Positions 41,622 through 51,106 of a DNA stretch of 64,000 nt are shown here, piece after piece. Location of the stretch: positions 62,001 to 126,000 of the forward strand of contig NZ_SACS01000002.1 of assembly GCF_004005945.1 (NCBI RefSeq). Direction: 5' to 3'. Position numbers and translations under genes: made by a program. How positions within the stretch are numbered: the first letter of the stretch is position 1; every line of letters begins with the position of its first letter. Below the pieces are notes generated by a model that searched no databases, was not told the DNA's origin, and saw nothing but the letters and a program-made list of their open reading frames with translations. This DNA comes from Rheinheimera riviphila (GTDB taxonomy: Bacteria; Pseudomonadota; Gammaproteobacteria; Enterobacterales; Alteromonadaceae).

Positions 41622-44600
41622 TTATTGCCGCTCCGCGATACCGGCTTGCGCCAGATAATCCCGCAGTCCCTGATACAGCGCCATCGATACCGGCACCAGT
41701 TCGCCATCCGCCCACAAGGCCTTAAAATCCGGAAAAGCGCGCGCCAGATATGGATTCCGTGCCAGCACGCCAGCGTTAAATCCATCACCCTGATAACGTT
41801 TTTCCAGCTGATTTTGTAGCTTGTCATCCGGTGCAGAGCCAGCGGCCAGCTCGGCCTGCAGCACCAACCGGGCACAACCTAATTCGACCGGCAGCGGTCG
41901 GCATAAACTCTGCTGAAGCCAGCTCAACAGTTGTTGTAACTGCGTTTTGGCTTGATCAGCCTGATAGGCCGGTAAACTGAAAACACCATCGACCGCCACA
42001 ATGTCAGTTTGCAGCGCCACGCCACTGGCCGCGGCCAATAGTTGTTGCAACCAGGGTTTTAATAACTGCTTATAATCCAGTTGCTTATCTTTGTATAAAG
42101 CACCAACTAACCAATGCAGCTGGACAAAACTGGCGGCAGCCAAGGGCCGCAGCTCGCGCAACCAGTCACCAGCTTGTTGACCTTCCGCCGCAAATTCACA
42201 CCAAACCGGCTGCGGCATCGGCGCGCCATATTGACTGACTAACTGCTGCAGCTGCTCGGCTTGCGGCGATAACAATTGCGTAAATTGCTCCGCCAATAAA
42301 GTAGCCGCCGACGCCACCGGCAATAAACCTTCGGCGCCAATCAATGCCAGTTCCTGGTTTAACGCCTGTTGCCATGGCTCGCCTGCGGTAAGGGCTTTAC
42401 TGATCCTCTGCTGCAACCGCTGCTGTAGTTGCCAACGTTCCAATCCGTCCAGTCCAAAGTTTTCGGTATTTTGCTGGCTGCCATGGTCGGTTTCAAAACT
42501 GACTTTCAGCCGCTGGCGGAAGAAAAACTTCACCGGATCTTTCAGCCAGCCACTAAGACGGTCTAGATCCCACGCCGGCACTTGGTCTGGTGCGCTCAGC
42601 ATATTGCTGGCAGGAGCAGCTTCAGCGTTTTTCGGCGGCGACTGATGGAGCGCCAGCCATTCGTGCTGATAACTCACCAGTGTCGAATCTGCGGCCAGAT
42701 AACGGCGGCTAAAAGGTTGCAACGGATGGTGCACCGTGATCGCATCAAGTACGTCTTCGCCTTGTTGTACTGAGCCTGATCCAACTTCAACCCGCCACAC
42801 TGCGGCCAAATGATCACGCAGTTGCCCGACTAACACTGACGGCGATCGTTCGCTGTTATCGTGCACACTATGACCAACCCAACTAATGCGCAGCCGCTGC
42901 CGTGCCGAAAGCAAAGCTTCAAGGAATAAATAACGATCGTCATCGCGGCGCGAGCGATCGCCCGGCCGGTAATTCGTCGCCATTAAATCAAAATCTTGTT
43001 TAATCATTTGCCGTGGAAAATCACCGTCGTTCATCCCCAGCAAATGAATTTGCGCAAAAGGAATAGCGCGCATTGGCATTAAAGTCGCGAAGTTTACTGC
43101 GCCTGCCAAAAAGCGTTGTGCCAGGCCTTGTGCCGAAAAACCTTCCAACCAGGCGACGCTGACCACATTAAGTTCCAGCGCATCGGTAAGATTTGCCTGC
43201 TGACATTGTTCCAGCCACTCGGTCAGCGCCTGTTGCAATTTATCCAGCAGGCTTTGCTGCACTTCATCTTCAGCGGCAAAAAAATCCGCCAGCAGTTGCG
43301 GCAGCCACGCCGCCCATTGTTCTGGTGTGCGTTTCTCCGCACTTTGTTGCCAGGCCTGTTGTAATTGATCCAGTAATTGTGCCAGTTGTCCGGCAAGCGC
43401 CGCCGACAATCCACTGACCTGCGCACAAGGCGCGATGCCCTGCCAGGGTTCACTTTGACCGATGGCGTAACCTAAAAGCATCCGCTGTAAGCCGCTGTGC
43501 CAGCTATTCTGGGCAAAATCTTCTGGCAGCCCCAGGCTTTGGCGCTGCGCGGCGTTTAAGCCCCAGCGAATATTGGCCGCTTCAATCCAGCTTTTAAGCA
43601 GTTGAATATCGGTTTCTGTAAAGCCAAACCGCAGTTGCAACGCCGGTAATTGCAATAAATCGAGCACAGTACTGGCGGTAAAACGCTCGGTGCGCAGTTG
43701 CAGCAATAATTGCAGCGCCTGTAATAACGGCTCTTGCTGCACGGCGCTTTGGTCGGCGATGGTAAAAGGAATATAGCGGGCGTCGTCTTTACTGATCCGG
43801 CCAAATACCGCACTGATGGCGGCGGCGTACAGATGAATATCCGGCACCATCACCATCACATCAGCGGGCTTCAATTGCGGATCAGCAGCAAATTGCGCCA
43901 ATAAATCATCATGCAAAATTTCCACTTCGCGCATCGCACTGTGCGCCGTAGCAAAACACAAACTTTGCGCCTGCGCCGGATTTAACGCTGGCCAAAAAGC
44001 AGCACTTTCCACCGCGGGTCGCAGTTCCAGAATATCGTTTTGCAGTTGTGCCAATAAATGCGTCGGCGGGTTGCTGCTAAATAAATCAATGCGCTGTCCA
44101 CGGAATAAATCCAGATGCGCCTGGGTTTCATCAAATTGATCTAATAACCGGATGTAATCACGGCCTTGTTTGCCCCAGGCCGCAAGCAATGGCTGCGCTT
44201 GATTGTGCAGTTGCTCTGGCGCAATGCTTTCCAGCGCTGAATGATCGGATTCCGGTTTTTGCTGTGTTGGCGCTTTGCGGCTTTGCCGCTGCTGCTGGGT
44301 TTTCAGTAAATCTTTGTCGGCAATAATATCGGCCCAATAATGCTGACAAGGGTTATGTACTGCTAACAAGACCTGGGTATAAGGTGCGATGGCCGCCAGC
44401 GCTTCCAGCACTTGTTGCGGCAAACTGGAAATACCAAATACGATCACCCGCCGCGGCAAACCAGCAGGCCTGGAATCCATCCTGTACTTTTTCGCTGCTT
44501 GCAGAAAATTGCGGTGCAGCATCGCCCGGCTAAATTGCTGCTCAGCGCTTGGCACATCGGCAATAATGGCGCGCCATAACGCCGCTTGCCAGCGTTGATC

Positions 44601-45170
44601 AGCCGTTAACGGCGTTGTATGCCCGAGGTGATCCAGCACCACATCCTTGCCCTGTTGCCAGGCCGCCAGCCAATCGGCGCGATACACCTGATATTGGTCA
44701 AACAAATCGGCCAGCTTAAACGCCAATTGCTGCAATTTGCGCTGCTCTTCATCGGCTGCCAGGTAACTGTGCAGCAGCTGAAACTCTTGTTGTTCTGCCA
44801 GCAGCGGCAACAACCGAAATAACCGCCAACGCAGCTGATTTTTATCAAATCCGGATTGTTCAGGAATATCTGAAGCTGGTAATAACCAACGATACAGTTG
44901 CCAGATAAAACGGCCGGGCATTTGCAGACTTAAGTTACTGGCAATGCCTGCACCACCTTCGGTTGGGTCGTTGAAGTCAGGATCAGCCGCCAGCGCCAGT
45001 TTTAACCACTGCGCAATACCATTACTTTGCACCAGCACAGTTTCGGTTTCGAGCACCGCCAGCGGATAGGCTTTGGTCCAGGATACGACTAAGGCGCGAA
45101 GTTGCTCGGGCAAATTGGCATGAACCACTAAAAAACCGGGGGTCAGTGCAGTGTGATGGGCGTTAAACAA
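41622..45170 (-). CDS. recC: RecBCD subunit RecC
   Basis: RecC holds the complex together and scans for Chi through an inactive helicase fold. The 1182-residue protein shows family segments VVHANLPEQLRALVVSWTKA near the N-terminus, SNGIAQWLKLALA, QMPGRFIWQLYRWLL, FGISSLPQQVLEAL, MPMRAIPFAQIHLLGMNDGDFPR and RSRRDDDRYLFLEALLSA. It is the first gene of the leftward recC-recB-recD operon. Length is slightly above the E. coli protein (1122). Many Gln-rich linkers are present, as in recB and recD here. Confidence 0.96.
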   Translation of the reverse strand: MFNAHHTALTPGFLVVHANLPEQLRALVVSWTKAYPLAVLETETVLVQSNGIAQWLKLALAADPDFNDPTEGGAGIASNLSLQMPGRFIWQLYRWLLPASDIPEQSGFDKNQLRWRLFRLLPLLAEQQEFQLLHSYLAADEEQRKLQQLAFKLADLFDQYQVYRADWLAAWQQGKDVVLDHLGHTTPLTADQRWQAALWRAIIADVPSAEQQFSRAMLHRNFLQAAKKYRMDSRPAGLPRRVIVFGISSLPQQVLEALAAIAPYTQVLLAVHNPCQHYWADIIADKDLLKTQQQRQSRKAPTQQKPESDHSALESIAPEQLHNQAQPLLAAWGKQGRDYIRLLDQFDETQAHLDLFRGQRIDLFSSNPPTHLLAQLQNDILELRPAVESAAFWPALNPAQAQSLCFATAHSAMREVEILHDDLLAQFAADPQLKPADVMVMVPDIHLYAAAISAVFGRISKDDARYIPFTIADQSAVQQEPLLQALQLLLQLRTERFTASTVLDLLQLPALQLRFGFTETDIQLLKSWIEAANIRWGLNAAQRQSLGLPEDFAQNSWHSGLQRMLLGYAIGQSEPWQGIAPCAQVSGLSAALAGQLAQLLDQLQQAWQQSAEKRTPEQWAAWLPQLLADFFAAEDEVQQSLLDKLQQALTEWLEQCQQANLTDALELNVVSVAWLEGFSAQGLAQRFLAGAVNFATLMPMRAIPFAQIHLLGMNDGDFPRQMIKQDFDLMATNYRPGDRSRRDDDRYLFLEALLSARQRLRISWVGHSVHDNSERSPSVLVGQLRDHLAAVWRVEVGSGSVQQGEDVLDAITVHHPLQPFSRRYLAADSTLVSYQHEWLALHQSPPKNAEAAPASNMLSAPDQVPAWDLDRLSGWLKDPVKFFFRQRLKVSFETDHGSQQNTENFGLDGLERWQLQQRLQQRISKALTAGEPWQQALNQELALIGAEGLLPVASAATLLAEQFTQLLSPQAEQLQQLVSQYGAPMPQPVWCEFAAEGQQAGDWLRELRPLAAASFVQLHWLVGALYKDKQLDYKQLLKPWLQQLLAAASGVALQTDIVAVDGVFSLPAYQADQAKTQLQQLLSWLQQSLCRPLPVELGCARLVLQAELAAGSAPDDKLQNQLEKRYQGDGFNAGVLARNPYLARAFPDFKALWADGELVPVSMALYQGLRDYLAQAGIAERQ

Positions 45171-45214
45171 CCGGGAAATCCTTTTTAATACGAGTTGTCA
45201 GAATGGGCAATGAC

Positions 45215-47161
45215 TCAGGCTGAAACTACTTTGTTCCGGCCTAATGATTTAGCCTGATACAACGCCGCATCGGCGCGGCTCATCGCTTCGCGTACATCTT
45301 CATGCCGGCCCGCTTCAGCCACACCGACACTGACGGTAATTTTAACCTCGCCATAAGGGGCAAAAGTCAGCTGCGCCACCACTTGACGCAAACGTTCGGC
45401 AATAGCGGTGGCAGCGTGAAGATCCATGTCCGGTAGTACCAACAGAAATTCTTCACCGCCGGTACGGCCGACCCGATCGGAATTTCTAAGCAGACTTTTC
45501 ATCGCAGCGGCGGTTTGCACCAACACCTGATCGCCAGCATCGTGACCAAAACTATCGTTACACTGTTTAAAATAATCGATATCAATCAACAGCAAACACC
45601 AATGTTGTTGCTGAGCAATTGCTTTGAGCCGGGTTTGTTCGGCGAACCACAAGATACTGCGACGGTTCGCTACTTGCGTCAGTTCGTCAGTCATCGCCAA
45701 CCGATGTAATTGCCGATTACGCTGAATTTGCGATATCGCGTAAAACAATGCGATCAGCGCCAGAATAATAAACAAGCCAATCGCAATATATTGCCAACGT
45801 TGTGCCGATTCAAGTACCAAAACCTGTTGTGCAGACAGCTGATTTTCCGCTTTCAACTGATTATTTTTTTCATCCTGCAGCGCCGTATCAAACTGATAAC
45901 GCAATAACGACTCACGCTGCCTTTTGGCCTGCGAATTCAATCCGTCTTGTAATTGATTCGCCTCCAACAGCCGCTGGTACGCCTGATCATGCATGCCGGC
46001 ATCGGCCAGCGCTTTTGACCAGGCACGCATCAGCCACAACATATAGCGCGGATTATTCAGCGCGCCAATTTCCTGATGCGCTTGGGTGAACTGTTGCAAC
46101 GCCTCTGGCAGCTTGCCGGTCCCCGCTAAAGCTTCAGCCCGATACAGTTGAAATAATCCCTGGTTGACCACTTGCTGGCCTTCGCCTTGCTGCTGATAAC
46201 CGGCCAGTTGGGTTAAAACCTGATCAGCAAGCTCCAGACTTTCGCTGTAGCGCTGCTCCATATTGGCAATCCACATCAAATCGATGTCGGTGGCAGTAAC
46301 AAAAGTTGGTTCGCCAATTTGCTGATAAATTTGCCGGACCCGGCTAAACAATTGTTTAGCGACGGCAGGTTTACCTAGTTCGCCGTAAACAAAAGCTTTT
46401 TGCTGCAGTAAAAACCCAAGTCGATATTGATCACCAGGCGCCACAAACTCTTTTTCGCTGAGATCCAGATACTCAATGGCTTTTTCATATTCACCCATTC
46501 GCCGAAAAGCGGTGGCAATATTTTCAACACTAAATCCAATGCCATACCGATGCCCCAATTTTTTATATAAATCATGGGCTTTGAAATGCAATACCAAGGA
46601 ATCAGCATGTTGACCACGGGCCGAGTACATTTCGGCGGTGCTTGATAACATCAGCGCCTGAGACAACGCGTCTTCACTGCGGTTTGCCAGATCCAGCGCG
46701 GTGGTTAAGTCTTGTTCCTGCTCTTTATTGCGGTTCTGGCTGGCATAATGCTGCGCCCGGCACAAATAAAAGTGGCTTAAGTTCACCAGATCCTGCGTTG
46801 CTGCTAATTCTTCGATAAATTTGTTGGCGAAAACAATGCCTTGTTCCGGCTTGTCCAGATAATCACCCAAACAAAGCTCGCGATTTAACCTCAGTACACG
46901 AACCGGATCGTCTACCGGCACCACACTTTTGATCAGTTGGCTAAATGTATCGAGTTCCGCACGGGTGGTGAAAATCACTTCACCTTGTTCCAATTGCAGG
47001 ATCAGCTGATCAAATTTCGCGCTGTCGCTGGCCCATGACACACTGCTGTAACTTAATAAGCTGATGAATGCCCATCCGACACAGGACCTCTGAGCCAACT
47101 GACGCCATGCTTGACGTTGTGACTGGAAATTTATGACCTGTGCTGGATTCGGATCAGACAA
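45215..47161 (-). CDS. TPR-containing diguanylate cyclase (GGDEF)
   Basis: The 648-residue protein starts with an export signal (about 20-45, WAFISLLSYSSVSWA), then a periplasmic array of tetratricopeptide repeats (about 90-420), one membrane segment (about 455-476) and a cytoplasmic GGDEF domain. The active site is GGEEF at 568-572, and RNSD five residues earlier is the inhibitory I-site, so the enzyme should make c-di-GMP with product feedback. The start is a TTG with AAGGAG seven bases upstream. It lies between recC and galE; c-di-GMP control of surface glycan is plausible but not shown. Confidence 0.9.
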   Translation of the reverse strand: MSDPNPAQVINFQSQRQAWRQLAQRSCVGWAFISLLSYSSVSWASDSAKFDQLILQLEQGEVIFTTRAELDTFSQLIKSVVPVDDPVRVLRLNRELCLGDYLDKPEQGIVFANKFIEELAATQDLVNLSHFYLCRAQHYASQNRNKEQEQDLTTALDLANRSEDALSQALMLSSTAEMYSARGQHADSLVLHFKAHDLYKKLGHRYGIGFSVENIATAFRRMGEYEKAIEYLDLSEKEFVAPGDQYRLGFLLQQKAFVYGELGKPAVAKQLFSRVRQIYQQIGEPTFVTATDIDLMWIANMEQRYSESLELADQVLTQLAGYQQQGEGQQVVNQGLFQLYRAEALAGTGKLPEALQQFTQAHQEIGALNNPRYMLWLMRAWSKALADAGMHDQAYQRLLEANQLQDGLNSQAKRQRESLLRYQFDTALQDEKNNQLKAENQLSAQQVLVLESAQRWQYIAIGLFIILALIALFYAISQIQRNRQLHRLAMTDELTQVANRRSILWFAEQTRLKAIAQQQHWCLLLIDIDYFKQCNDSFGHDAGDQVLVQTAAAMKSLLRNSDRVGRTGGEEFLLVLPDMDLHAATAIAERLRQVVAQLTFAPYGEVKITVSVGVAEAGRHEDVREAMSRADAALYQAKSLGRNKVVSA

Positions 47162-47205
47162 CCATCAGCTCCTTATTGTTTTTGCTGCTGCAGCATGGCT
47201 GCACT

Positions 47206-48228
47206 TTACCCGGCAGGTGGATACCCATCCGGATTTTGTTGTTGCCAACGCCAGGCATCGCGCACCATATCGGTCAGACTACGCTGCGCCTGCCAGCCCA
47301 ATAACGCGGTGGCATAAGCCGGATCGGCATAACACACCGCGATATCACCCGGTCGACGAGCAACCAGCTGATACGGCACTGCGACATCATTCACTTCGCT
47401 GAACGCCTTGACCATCTGCAGGACGCTGTAGCCTTGGCCTGTGCCAAGATTTACTGCAACAAAGCCCTGATTTTGCTGTAAATATTGCAACGCTTTGACA
47501 TGGCCATCGGCTAAATCCATCACATGAATATAGTCGCGGACACCGGTGCCATCAACAGTCGGATAATCCGCACCAAACACCGAGAGCTGCGCCCGCTTGC
47601 CCACCGCCACCTGGCTGATAAATGGCATTAAATTGTTTGGCGGACCATTTGGATCCTCGCCAATCAGGCCGCTGCTATGCGCGCCGACCGGATTAAAATA
47701 CCGCAGTACCGCAATGCGCCAGGCGGGATCTGATGCCTGTAAATCCGCCAGAATATATTCCAGCATTAACTTACTCTGGCCATAAGGGTTAGTTGCTGAT
47801 CGAGGTGCATCTTCACGAATAGGCATCACTTTGGCGTCACCATAAACAGTGGCCGACGAACTGAACACCAGCTGTTTCACACCATGCGCCGCCATCACCC
47901 GACACAAAGTGACAGTGCCAGCGACGTTGTTGTCGTAATAAGCCAAAGGTTTTTCGGTGGATTCACCCACCGCTTTAAGCCCGGCAAAATGCACCACTGC
48001 ATCGATGTGATGGCTGCTGAACAGTTGGGTCAGCGCCGCTTCATCACGAATATCACCGGCGATCAGTTTGACCTGACGACCGCTGATCTGCTCCACTCGT
48101 CGCACCGATTCGGCTGAAGAGTTGGAGAAATTATCCAGCGCAATCACCTCAAAGCCAGCTTCAAGCAAGCAAATTGCGGTATGGCTGGCGATATAACCGG
48201 CGCCGCCGGTCAATAAAATTGTCGACAT
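47206..48228 (-). CDS. galE: UDP-glucose 4-epimerase
   Basis: GalE interconverts UDP-Glc and UDP-Gal (and often the GlcNAc forms), supplying sugars for surface glycans. The 340-residue protein has the NAD motif GGAGYIAS at 8-15 (Ala replaces the common Gly in the third position of GYIGS), SSSATVYG at 123-130 with the catalytic serine/threonine, and Y149-x3-K153. The frame is open 35 codons upstream, but the ATG at 48228 matches the family and has AGGA upstream. It follows the YciI-like gene after 11 bp on the same strand. Confidence 0.94.
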   Translation of the reverse strand: MSTILLTGGAGYIASHTAICLLEAGFEVIALDNFSNSSAESVRRVEQISGRQVKLIAGDIRDEAALTQLFSSHHIDAVVHFAGLKAVGESTEKPLAYYDNNVAGTVTLCRVMAAHGVKQLVFSSSATVYGDAKVMPIREDAPRSATNPYGQSKLMLEYILADLQASDPAWRIAVLRYFNPVGAHSSGLIGEDPNGPPNNLMPFISQVAVGKRAQLSVFGADYPTVDGTGVRDYIHVMDLADGHVKALQYLQQNQGFVAVNLGTGQGYSVLQMVKAFSEVNDVAVPYQLVARRPGDIAVCYADPAYATALLGWQAQRSLTDMVRDAWRWQQQNPDGYPPAG

Positions 48229-48239
48229 CCAGGTCTTCC

Positions 48240-48551
48240 TTATGGCGAAACGGTTGGTAAAACTTTGCGAAATGGCTTGACGGTACTGCGCGCATAAACG
48301 CCAGCGGCAAGGTACGGATCGGCAGCTGCCCACTGCTCAGCTTCTGCTAACGAGGCAAATTCTGCCACCACCAATGAACCCGTGAAGCCGGCATCCTGCG
48401 GATCTTCGGCATCAATGGCTGGTAATGGCCCGGCAAGTAACAACCGCTCTGCAGCAGCAAGTTGTTGCAAACGCTCCAGATGCGCCGGACGCGTTAATTT
48501 ACGTTGGGCCAGGCTATCGGCAACATCTTCAGAATAGATCATGTAATACAT
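48240..48551 (-). CDS. YciI-family protein
   Basis: The 103-residue protein has the YciI ferredoxin-like fold pattern: [17 protein letters not shown] at the start, [23 protein letters not shown] (the His/Asp pair region) and [16 protein letters not shown] near the C-terminus. Biochemical function in the cell is unclear; some relatives are dehalogenase-like. GGGAG lies five bases before the ATG. It probably shares a transcript with galE. Confidence 0.88.
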   Translation of the reverse strand: MYYMIYSEDVADSLAQRKLTRPAHLERLQQLAAAERLLLAGPLPAIDAEDPQDAGFTGSLVVAEFASLAEAEQWAAADPYLAAGVYARSTVKPFRKVLPTVSP

Positions 48552-48786
48552 ATCGGCTCCCTTTGCGCTTTGTTCGAAGATACCAGATAGCCACCGTATT
48601 TTCCAATTTGCTGCGTTAAACGACGGCAGGCTTTTGCGGGTTACTTCATAGATAAAATATTGATTTTATGGTGTTAGGTAAAACTGAGGTGCGCTTGCTG
48701 ATCCGGCTGATTGCCGGGTAGAGAGTGGACGATATTTGTAATGAAACTGTGTGGTCAGTGCAGGACAACGCGAGGACAAGCCAAGG

Positions 48787-48825
48787 AAAAAAGTGCAACA
48801 GACTGCCAGTGTCGTGCCGGCAGTC
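48787..48825 (-). terminator. Possible weak terminator after the DUF3581 gene
   Basis: Read leftward, GACTGCC/GGCAGTC (48801-48807 with 48819-48825) forms a stem with an 11-base loop, followed nine bases later by six T. The spacing makes it a poor intrinsic terminator. The rest of 48552-48842 shows no gene. Confidence 0.4.
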
Positions 48826-48842
48826 CATCCGATCGCATGTGT

Positions 48843-49553
48843 TTAATCGGCAATGGCTAACGTTGCTTTTCGTTCATTATAGAGATCAACTAAACCCTGC
48901 ATTTGCGCTGCATCGTACGGTACCAGACTGCTTAAAATCATCCGTTTTTCACCAGCGCCAATCACTTCAGCACCGTCCAATAATTGAAATTCCAGCAGTA
49001 CATTGCCACGTTTGCCGTCAATTTGCAGACTGGAGCCTGACAATTTCAACTGTGGGCAGTTGTCACTGAATCGGAAAAAGTGCAACGCCATGCTTTGGTA
49101 AATCACCAGCGGCCGTTGCGGGTGGATCATCACCTGATGTTGTTCCATCAGCGGTTGTAAAATATGCGGGAAATTCTGACCGGAAAACCGCACGTAATCC
49201 TGAATTAAAGCGCCAATAAACTGGCAGTTGTGATGCACTTTGCCGCTCTGGGTCAAACTCAGATACGACTTGTCGTTTTGATCAAGAATTTGCACCGTAT
49301 CGCCTTGCTGCTGGCAATGCAAGGGCACGTCAGATCCAACCATGCCGTTAAAACTGCAACTTAATTGCTCAGAAAGACCATATTTGTGCAGTAAAAAGGC
49401 GAATAACAGATCACCGGGCACACAAAATCTTTTACTGTCTTCATCGTGGATCGGATTAAAATCCGTCGCCACCTGTTTGGCAAACTGACTGGCCTGCTGC
49501 CGGCTGAACCAGAACTGTTCATCCTGCTGCTGCACAAAATTCTGTAACAACAT
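48843..49553 (-). CDS. DUF3581 family protein
   Basis: The 236-residue soluble protein has SRQQASQFAKQVATDFNPIHDEDSKRFCVPGDLLFAFLLHKYGL near 17-60, the conserved part of DUF3581, a family restricted to Alteromonadales and relatives. The arrangement resembles hotdog-fold acyl-binding proteins (the NPIHDE segment recalls MaoC-like NPxH), but no activity is known. AGGAAGAG lies before the ATG. It is divergent from sulA. Confidence 0.85.
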   Translation of the reverse strand: MLLQNFVQQQDEQFWFSRQQASQFAKQVATDFNPIHDEDSKRFCVPGDLLFAFLLHKYGLSEQLSCSFNGMVGSDVPLHCQQQGDTVQILDQNDKSYLSLTQSGKVHHNCQFIGALIQDYVRFSGQNFPHILQPLMEQHQVMIHPQRPLVIYQSMALHFFRFSDNCPQLKLSGSSLQIDGKRGNVLLEFQLLDGAEVIGAGEKRMILSSLVPYDAAQMQGLVDLYNERKATLAIAD

Positions 49554-49745
49554 TTTTTATCTCTTCCTCAACTTCAGCCGTAAAGTTTACCTCAGCCGAC
49601 TGCGATAAATGGTTTAACCAGTAACTAGCTAGGCACTGTGCAAAGCTCAAGCTAACCGAAGTTGCGACCAAAATCTACTAAGCTACTGATCTAACATAAA
49701 ATAATTTCGAACAGTTTTTACATACAGTTCTACATTAAAATAATA

Positions 49746-49761
49746 CTGTATATTTAAACAG
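49746..49761. promoter_or_regulatory. LexA box 1 upstream of sulA
   Basis: CTGTATATTTAAACAG has both CTGT and ACAG half-sites of the gammaproteobacterial SOS box with the right 16-bp span. It lies 102 bp before the sulA ATG and may also affect the divergent DUF3581 gene. Confidence 0.75.
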
Positions 49762-49796
49762 TTCATGCTTGCTTTTTATACCGACACTGATTACTG

Positions 49797-49820
49797 TACA
49801 TACATACATACATACATACA
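49797..49820. repeat. Tetranucleotide microsatellite (TACA)6
   Basis: Six perfect TACA units fill 49797-49820, directly abutting LexA box 2. Slippage here would change the spacing between the two LexA boxes and any upstream promoter element. Confidence 0.95.
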
Positions 49821-49836
49821 CTGTATAAATGAACAG
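49821..49836. promoter_or_regulatory. LexA box 2 upstream of sulA, overlapping a -10-like TATAAAT
   Basis: CTGTATAAATGAACAG matches the SOS box, and TATAAAT within it could be the -10 element, so bound LexA would block RNA polymerase directly. It ends 26 bp before the sulA ATG. Confidence 0.8.
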
Positions 49837-49862
49837 TTTTCATCTCAAGGGCGGAGCAACAC

Positions 49863-50306
49863 ATGTTAAACAGTCAGAGCCATCAGTTTCAAAGCGGTAC
49901 TTCAGTCAACCCATTGTTGGGTCGCTCATCTGCCGGGCAATTTGGTTCTGGCAGCAATCCGGTCGACACCACGCATCTGCTGCAACTTATTGGTACGCTG
50001 GCCGCGCAAACCGATACCCAACAAGGCTGGTTGTTGGTGATAGCCCCACCACAGCCGCTGACGAAATCAATACTCGGACAGCTGAATATCAACAGCAAAC
50101 GTATATTGGTCATTCAACAACGCCAAATTACTCATTTTGATAATCTGATGCGGGATGCTTTAACTTGCTCCACCTGCTGCGCCGTCGTCAGCTTTTTAGC
50201 CGCCGAACATCCGCAGCTCGAAGACTATCAGTACCTTTCAGCCAAATACGGTACCGCTTTAGTCAATGTAAATACCCACAACCAACAAACAGTCACCACA
50301 CACTAA
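49863..50306 (+). CDS. sulA: SOS cell-division inhibitor SulA
   Basis: SulA binds FtsZ and halts septation during DNA damage; Lon removes it afterwards. The 147-residue protein is shorter than E. coli SulA (169) and keeps QQGWLLVIAPPQPLTKSILGQLNI (about 52-76), followed by KRILVIQQ and FDNLMRDALTCSTCCAVVSF, matching the RecA-like core of the family. GGAG six bases before the ATG fixes the start. Two LexA boxes and a TACA microsatellite lie upstream. Similarity is moderate, but the SOS sites support the call. Confidence 0.85.
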   Translation: MLNSQSHQFQSGTSVNPLLGRSSAGQFGSGSNPVDTTHLLQLIGTLAAQTDTQQGWLLVIAPPQPLTKSILGQLNINSKRILVIQQRQITHFDNLMRDALTCSTCCAVVSFLAAEHPQLEDYQYLSAKYGTALVNVNTHNQQTVTTH

Positions 50307-50310
50307 TTGA

Positions 50311-50481
50311 CATACCCAAAATCATTGAAGATGCGGGTAGGCCACGGTGGAACTGCGGCAACTGAGCGAGACTGGAACGCCAGCCCGGCCCGGAGCATAG
50401 CTGTTCTATGTGACTGGGTCGGACTGACGCTTCAGCGAGTGAAGGCGGCCAACAACCTCGCAGCTTCAAGGATGACGGGGG
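50311..50481. repeat. Palindromic dispersed repeat, copy C (about 170 bp, inverted)
   Basis: It starts CATACCCAAAATCATTGAAG and ends CTTCAAGGATGACGGG, the reverse orientation of copies B and D. The centre contains CTATGTGACTGGGTCGG, matching the inner palindrome of the other copies. It fills most of the gap between sulA and the ychJ-like gene. Confidence 0.82.
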
Positions 50482-50555
50482 AGATTCCCAGAGCGTTTGG
50501 GTAGCACTGAAAAACGCAGTACACTGCCGCAGAATAATTGTTGTGGGAGTGAAAA

Positions 50556-51104
50556 ATGAATTGTTATTGCCAATCAGGCCGCAACTTTAATGACTGTTGT
50601 CAGCCGTTTATTCAGGGGCAACAACTACCGGGCACAGCAGAGCAACTGATGCGCTCCCGTTTTAGTGCTTATTGCGATGGATCCGATGTTGCGACGCAGT
50701 ATGTTGCGAATAGCTATCATCCATTGTCACAAGCAGATAATCCGGTGGCTGAAATTACCGCTTTTGCCAAAGCTGCGCATTTTATTGGTCTGCAAGTGAT
50801 TGATGTCAGCGATGAGTTATCGCTGCCGGAAAGTCTGCAACAGCGGCTTCCTGAATTCGCCGCTGGCAGCCCCCTCAGCTTCAGCACTGTGCATTTTAAA
50901 GTGCAATTTATCATGCAGGATAAACTGCATCTGCTGGAAGAGAACTCTCTATTTATCAGAACGGATCTGCAATGGTCTTATCTGGATGGCACACTTTGGG
51001 ATCATCCCACACAGAAGTTAAGCCGGAACGATAGCTGCCCCTGCCACAGTGGCAAAAAATATAAAAACTGCCGACCACATCGGGCGGCTGGTCAGCCAGT
51101 TTAG
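50556..51104 (+). CDS. YchJ-like SEC-C motif protein
   Basis: The 182-residue protein has cysteine clusters at both ends: CYCQSGRNFNDCC at 3-15 and the SEC-C zinc motif CPCHSGKKYKNCRPH at about 161-175, with an NTF2-like middle (EQLMRSRFSAYCDG). The YchJ family is conserved but its function is not established. GGGAG precedes the ATG. Repeat copy C lies just upstream and the next gene converges on it with 2 bp between the stops. Confidence 0.88.
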   Translation: MNCYCQSGRNFNDCCQPFIQGQQLPGTAEQLMRSRFSAYCDGSDVATQYVANSYHPLSQADNPVAEITAFAKAAHFIGLQVIDVSDELSLPESLQQRLPEFAAGSPLSFSTVHFKVQFIMQDKLHLLEENSLFIRTDLQWSYLDGTLWDHPTQKLSRNDSCPCHSGKKYKNCRPHRAAGQPV

Positions 51105-51106
51105 CG

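Noticed and set aside
49829-50140. Alternative frame overlapping sulA
   Set aside because: Starts inside LexA box 2 and has no family features; the sulA frame has the ribosome site and the conserved core.
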